From Strongylocentrotus purpuratus (lineage: Eukaryota > Echinodermata > Echinoidea > Camarodonta > Strongylocentrotidae): a DNA stretch of 64,000 nt. Below the pieces are notes generated by a model. That model had not been told where the DNA came from. It ran no database searches and saw only the letters and a program-made list of their open reading frames with translations. The stretch is from assembly GCF_000002235.5 (NCBI RefSeq), contig NW_022145609.1, positions 12,678,328-12,742,327 of the forward strand. Reading direction: 5' to 3'. The translations under genes were made by a program, and so were the position numbers. This document shows, piece by piece, positions 57,893-64,000 of the stretch; position 1 is the first letter of the stretch; each line of letters opens with the position of its first letter.

Positions 57893-60872
57893 TAGAAGGA
57901 AAGACAAGCACAGGTATATAAGTATACTTATAGAAACAAAATTATATTCAGGGCAAAACGAGATCCTTCTCGTATATTCAGTTCTTTCACCAAAAAATAC
58001 CACCGGTTAAATACACTTTGGAATGAATGATGCAAATTTAATTCAACTCGCCACTCAATAGAATAATAGGTATTTTCTGAAGCTTTTTATCAATTGTAGC
58101 ATGCTGTTATGTTTGCTATTAATTAGTTTCTAAAATATTGTCTCAATCAAACCCGTGTTATATAAAACAGAATTGTATGAGAATCGACGTAGAAACAAAT
58201 AAATTTATTGTTCATCTTCTCCTCCTTCTCCGTTATGAAATCATATAAAGATATATAGCCTATCGTAGGAAAATAAAACAACCACAATAAAACAAGCGAA
58301 CGAACAATAAAACCTACACTAAAATTGGTATCATGGTATGTATTATGGCCCAGATTGGTTATCAGTTCAACGAACCTTGATAATATTCAGTAATAAGCCT
58401 TCATTACGCCGACTCAATTCCAAAAAGCTTTTTTTTTCTTCTTTTCGCTGTTTCATAAGACTAAGGAATAAGATACTCATAAGTATCTAGGCACTAGAGA
58501 TGATTCAAAGATTAGCGTGCCTTCGAAAATATATCACCATCATAATCCCCGCAACTTGTCACTCTGACTGCGCTTCAAACTGTTTTGATAGAGATTTAAT
58601 AAGTTGATAAAGAAATATTCATCATTACTTTCTTGTCCCTGGTGATTTATCATTATCTTCGTAATTTATTTTCAGCAAGAATTACAAGAAATCCCTTTCC
58701 ACTTCTAAATTGTAACAGAACGAAGTTTGGATTTACAAACAAGTGACTAGAATTTATAAGAAAACACATTTCTTTATTTATAATATTTAGACAGTGTGAC
58801 TCATTTTCTCAATAATGGTGGTCTTCCATGAGGCACAGTGAGGAACAATAGTAAAAAATAAATAAATAATAATAATAACAAAATCATGAATATAAATTCA
58901 TAACGGCAATAAAGAATAAGTAAGAACATCTATAAACATATAAGATATTATACACAAATATTTTTTGGGCGAAAAGGTTGTTTTAAATCGCCCACTCGAG
59001 GGAATCGTAAATGAATTTTATCGTACACTTCACAGGATTAAAATGGACTTCATGAATAATTACCAAATTCCTATCATGCACTGCTTACACACAGAATACA
59101 GAACTGAGTGCTTTTTTTTTTACAAGAATAGTTTGATTAGACATTGGTCGAACAGAGTACGTTTAATTACTTTTCATAATGGTCACCAACAAAATAATTA
59201 ATCGCAGTAGACATGAAACGAGTATGCATGAAACAGTCACTCTCTAGAGAGTACCGAAGTGTGACGTCATACTGCCCAACAGTTGTCAAGGTTGCTGGTT
59301 CCGAACAATTTTGCCTGAACAATAGGGTGCTACAGACCGTTGCTTGAATGATTTTGCGGTAAACCTCCTGCGCAGGCTCAGTTTTTTTAAACCAGTAAGC
59401 TGGAGGACGTGCGAATATGATGTTAACACTTAGTTGCTCTATTTGAAAGGATTACAAGGTTTTCACGAAAAACTCTAAATATTGGTAATTGTATCCAAGT
59501 TGAAATAAAATTACATAAATGAAATGAATACCAGCATATCACTATAGAAGTTAAGCTGATTGTTATGATGTAACATTGATAAATTGCTATTTTCACAAAA
59601 AGGCGCTTCACAGTGATTATTAAACAAAAACAGTTTTCACAATAAATGATATCTAAACCTTTGTATCAACGTCGTCCCACATTATCTTTATCAAAACACA
59701 AACAAATCACCGGTTTGCGCGCCATTGCAATACCTTTTTCCCCTCGAGATCTCATGAGTATGAACTTTACCTGACTCGAGTACTAATGGATCTCGCTTCC
59801 TCGCCCCAGCACGATGTGTATTGAGAGGGTCGAACTGTATTTACCTGCCGCCAGGTGTATTGACACAAAAATCTTAAGCTCAAATTAGAAACAGAAGATA
59901 AGGAGGTAGAGCGAGAAGTGAACAGTTCTGGTGGTGGTGCTAGCGGTTTTCAAGAATCATTTTGTGCTAATGTAGGAAAAGTTCGGGCTGAGGTAGGTTG
60001 TTGGTTGAATTAAAGGAATATGAAACCCAACAAACTTCAGCTGACGGCCTTAGTAAAAAATGTCTACTAGTTAAAGAATATCTTAAAAATGCTATTATTT
60101 GATTTCTTAGCAAGGAAAACAAGCTCTCTAAAGTTTGCGGTTTCCTTAAGAACTATTGTCCCCTGGGAGGCGCCATTAACACAAATTAAAATAGTGATTT
60201 CTGAGGACTACAACTTTTGAGACACCCACTAAACTGTATTTTTAGTTACAATTTAGGACACACACATGCGAAATGCACAGCAGTAGTTTCCGAGTAATAA
60301 ACCTTTTGTTTGTAATGCATTCAATTGAATGGATGTTCTTTCATAACTCATGTTGACAAGCTATTTGGTTTAGCTGTTTCAAACAGTTCAACAATTTCTT
60401 TCGTTAAGAAAAATTTAGCACGCATACATGTAATTTTGTTGCTTGGGCAAACAAAGCCCATCAATTTATTATGCAAAAGAGTCACACATTTCGTACATAT
60501 AACATCCTAAACAAATCAACTGTTTGAGATACTGGAGTAACAAGATGGCAGCTCTTCAAGTCGATGATTCTCAGTGTACAATAGCCAGGTCAATGGACTT
60601 GTTCTACTCCGACATTACTATTTTAATCAAAATGGCAGCTCCCGTGGGAGAATGGCTAGCAAGGAAACGGCAAACCTTGGGGAGATTGTTTTTCATTCTA
60701 TGTAATCAAATCGGGTTAATTTCAAGATATTTTTAACTGGCTGACAGCTTTAAATAAGGTTATCAAATAATGTTTTGCTGGATTTCATTACTAGCTTTGT
60801 GCATCTTGGCATTGATCATAACCTTCATCATTTTTTGAGCGGCAGCTCTCACGCATATTATTTTGTTACAGT
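57893..60872. other. Gene-free stretch, nothing recognised
   Basis: AT-rich. ANNATGGCAGCTC occurs twice near 60544 and 60631. This is a YY1-like core but too weak to call. No gene, RNA or repeat array is supported. Confidence 0.5.
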
Positions 60873-61238
60873 CAGGCGCGTACACAGGGGGGGGGGGGGG
60901 TTGAGGGGTTAACCCCCCCTTTGGTATTTTTCTATGTATAAACCCCCTTAACCCCCTAACCCCCCCCCCCCCACCTTTGGATTTTTTTATTTTTTTTTTA
61001 TTAAAAAAAAAATATTCCCATGGCTGACCTAAAAAGCTGACCTTACCCCCCCCCCCCACCACAACGGAACAAAATGTAAAATTTCGAGACCCCCCCCCCA
61101 AAAGTGTCCTCTTACCCCCCCCCCCCCCCTCCCCTCCCCGCTTATTCAGCGGCTGGCTGAGTCGTTGCGAAATTTTTGGCCCGATTTATAAATGTTAAAC
61201 CCCCCCCCCCCCTTGAAAAAATCCTGCGTACGCGCCTG
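60873..61238. mobile_element. hAT-like MITE with 8-bp target duplication
   Basis: Ends CAGGCGCGTACACAGG and, reverse-complemented, CAGGCGCGTACGCAGG, flanked by perfect GTTACAGT repeats at 60865-60872 and 61239-61246. The interior is dominated by G and C homopolymers and contains the GCGGCTGGCTGAGTCG block shared with 43925-44205. Its right end matches the gap-side fragment at 46302. Confidence 0.92.
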
Positions 61239-61506
61239 GTTACAGTCCTTCCTGTACACAAACAGAATGTTGATATTTCCACGAAATCGGAAAGCAACTC
61301 CCACAATTTTATGTAAGCTACTTTCCCAAACGCAAGGCTACAAACACAGAACGAAAACAAATAGATGCTATTTAAAAAACGATTTCTGAAAGAAAGTGTA
61401 ATCGGAGAATGGTTTAATGTAGTACCATTCCAATGTCATAAAATCTCATCAAGATTGCTGCTTAAGGGCAGGGTCTCTACCCGACATTGCTATCGCTGAT
61501 TTAGCG
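61239..61506. other. Short stretch, nothing recognised
   Basis: No supportable feature. Confidence 0.5.
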
Positions 61507-61690
61507 TATTTTAAATCGCGCCATCTATCGGTGATGGCGCATATTTCCGGTTCCTGTACCCAATCATCCGCACACGCGCGTCGTGCAGTTGGTCATGCAT
61601 TGTAGGACATGGATGTCGACACATCGGGACACTGTGGACAGACGACGGCAGTATACGTAAATTTGAATTAGTGTCAGGAGAAAACCCTTC
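61507..61690 (+). repeat. Dispersed ~180-bp repeat, copy 2
   Basis: Aligns with the reverse complement of 33000-33175. It has an extra GATGGCGC copy and a CACACGCGCGTCGTG insertion relative to copy 1. Confidence 0.75.
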
Positions 61691-64000
61691 AAAATAATTA
61701 CATGCGTATTTAACTATTACTCAAAAGTATCATGCGATATTTCTTTAACTGTGGCGAAATATCAACAAACTGTTTGGGAGAAATAAAGATAAACAATTTA
61801 AACTAGAATATCATGAATTTCTACATGGGTAACGTCGTTTTCCTCAAAAGCATGCTAACAAAATTCTCTTAGACGTTTTGAGTAAGGTACTTTTATCCTT
61901 AAACTCATGAATTTGTTTTGCATTAATCATTTGATTATATTTTCCAGTATTGTGAAAAATATTTACAAAATTATTCATCCAATTTCATTATACTTCAACA
62001 ATTTACTACCAAGACTTAATCTCAATCATAAGTGTATTTACATAAATAGTAACGTAAAAAATGGGATCGAAACAGAGACTTTATTATGGATTCTCGATAT
62101 ATCCTAAAATAATGTTAAATTACAAAAAAAATGTACTTCATGTTGTATGATGTTTATCCTCGTGACTTGAGCATGAAGTGCTTGCTATTCTTAAAGACTT
62201 AAATGCTCCTAGGATATAAACCCAGGGAAACCATGAATCTGTGTTTCTTAAGAAATGAAATCGCCAGATTTTGCTTTATTTCGGATTACATTCGATAAAG
62301 GTTTGACAAATATAATCACAAAAAGCATCCGATAAAAGGAGGGAGTTCATAGGAATCACAAGTATGCTGATTATGCTGTTATTTGAAATCTCGCCCACTC
62401 AGTATGGCTGTAACATAATGTTCAAGCAAACTGGATATGTGAGAATGTACTCAGAAGCAGATATTAAACATATATATGAATGTTATGTAATTAAAATGGT
62501 AGGGTATTATTTATCCCTTTATATTTCATTTTTTGGGCCATTTTGGATCGTGTGACGGCCGTAAAAAGGCTTTGCAGAAATTAATACCGAGGGCGATCTG
62601 GAGATTCACTGCACAATTGAGTATGCAATATAGTAAACCTCTAACCGATGCACCAACGTTCAAATCATTTTGTAGGATATAGTCTACGGTTTAGTAATGT
62701 TGGTAATTTGAATAAGGAGCCATGTCGCAACACAGAGCAGCGACACTATGCAACATCCCTCCCTCGGTGCATGACTCTCTTCACGACGCTCATCGAAGAT
62801 TCATGACGCTTTTAAAAATGGAATATCGACCAGGGAGATCTAGTTTCATTTCACTTTGTTACGTAATATTTTGTAATGTGCGTAAGCAGGATTATTGCGG
62901 ACTCGTGAGGATTAAGCAGAATGGCAATTAGCAGTACAAAATGACGTGAATAAAACAAATGAATTGCGCCTAAAAAATAGTACTCCGAAATTTGCATATA
63001 AAGGCATCTTTTGTAGCTTTTCATGAAGAGCAAATAGATACTTTGCCGGAAAAAAAAATCAAGTCAGATCTGAATCGATCTCAAGGTTATAAAAGACCAC
63101 AAGCTGGTATTTTTTAATCGCAGATCGTTGAATTTATATATATACAAAGAGTCAACATGTATTGATTGATCTATTTACTTTGCAAGCACATTTAAAATTA
63201 TACGATGGCGAAAATTTAAATTAGAATTACACCAAAAAAGTTACCAACCCCCCTGGCTTCCCATATGTTCAATATAAAAACGGATGACACACGCGGCATT
63301 TTTTGATGATTCTCTTAAAACAGTGTTTCAAATAAACAGGCAAAGTATTAATATTGTACACATAATCACCCCCAAAATGAAATTGGTCTTAGTGGGTTTA
63401 GATTCACGCGAATTAAGGGGGAAATAAACGATATCTGTAGGGGTAGCAAAAGATAAAAACACACCAGCTTCTTCCAAGCTAAAAATAGGATCAAGTCCTT
63501 CGCTCCTTTTCCACTCTCAATTTCATACTGGAAATGGAGGATACAAAGATCAGTGAAATTATAAAGAAAAACAAAGAAGAAAGAGTCGAAAAATCTAGTG
63601 CTTATTTCAAATTCTCATTCCATCCAGCTAGTCTGGAGAAGTAATAATAATCTCTGAAGCCCTTTACTGTCGTCTATCAGCTCACTATGAATTATTCATA
63701 AACTCGTAAAGCCGAATAGCAGTGCCTCTCTCAATGCTTCTCATTATCGCAGATCGCAAAAGTAGTCCTAATCTCCTGATATAATTGCCAGGATCGTTAA
63801 AACGACGCCATTTTAAGTCTTGCTTCTCATGGCAATAAAGTACAGAGCCCTGCTGCTGCGAAATTTTATGAGACTGAGAGATACCACTATATTCCGGCAT
63901 TAATATAGTTGATGCGCCTTTTATTCCTCAATCCTTTTAGCCCAGATATCATTTTTATGGTTTAAACCCTTCGTTCCATTTAAACTTTTTTCAAAGTAAG
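61691..64000. other. Gene-free stretch to the right edge
   Basis: AT-rich unique-looking sequence. Frames are short and without recognisable domains. Could be intergenic or intronic to a gene outside the window. Confidence 0.5.

Noticed and set aside
60540-60680. Promoter with two YY1-like AAGATGGC/AAAATGGC motifs
   Set aside because: Two short matches in AT-rich DNA with no gene start nearby are not enough.
1-64000. Retroviral, LTR, Polinton or other virus-like fossils, CRISPR arrays, operons
   Set aside because: No capsid, protease, integrase, envelope or paired long terminal repeats were seen. The direct repeats found are satellites, not CRISPR. The genes are eukaryotic and intron-bearing.

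Overview
The window looks like nuclear DNA of a marine invertebrate deuterostome, most likely an echinoderm. The evidence is AT-rich non-coding DNA, intron-rich genes whose proteins are very close to vertebrate orthologues, CR1/L2-type LINEs with (ATT)n tails, many short hAT-like elements and very many long G/C homopolymers. The phylum is an inference; no species-specific marker was recognised.

Layout: (1) 1-10470 is one satellite array of about 51 units of ~205 bp, open at the left edge, with a higher-order period of ten units (~2.05 kb). (2) 10471-19336 is repeat-rich and gene-free: a 1.3-kb foldback element, a 38-bp-stem hairpin, a 2.6-kb hAT-like element holding a minisatellite and a LINE 3' fragment, and three short hAT-like elements (one nested in another), each with a perfect 8-bp target duplication. 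(3) 19790-29308 (+) is a complete ten-exon gene for the AP-1 clathrin adaptor medium chain (mu1, 422 aa). (4) 29309-34870 is the convergent intergenic region, with a six-copy 157-bp tandem repeat packed with nuclear-receptor half-sites. (5) 35234-42392 (-) is a complete three-coding-exon gene for transcription elongation factor ELOF1 (83 aa). Its 6-kb intron holds a nearly full-length CR1/L2-type LINE in antisense orientation, and a likely 5' non-coding exon lies near 45.5 kb. (6) 45802-46301 is an assembly gap of 500 N, bordered by a C homopolymer on its left and a hAT-like terminus on its right. (7) 46302-64000 shows no recognisable gene. It holds MITEs, GA-rich and trinucleotide repeats and old duplications, and may be intergenic or intronic.

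The two host genes are convergent, tail to tail, about 5.6 kb apart between their stop codons, and serve unrelated functions (TGN/endosome sorting; Pol II elongation and repair). No retrovirus, LTR element, Polinton, CRISPR array or operon was seen. The most unusual items are the satellite higher-order structure, the half-site array, a partial exon-4 copy and a 39-bp tandem repeat of a splice donor inside the mu1 gene, a tRNA-derived SINE whose tail matches the local LINEs, and the mobile element carrying its own minisatellite.
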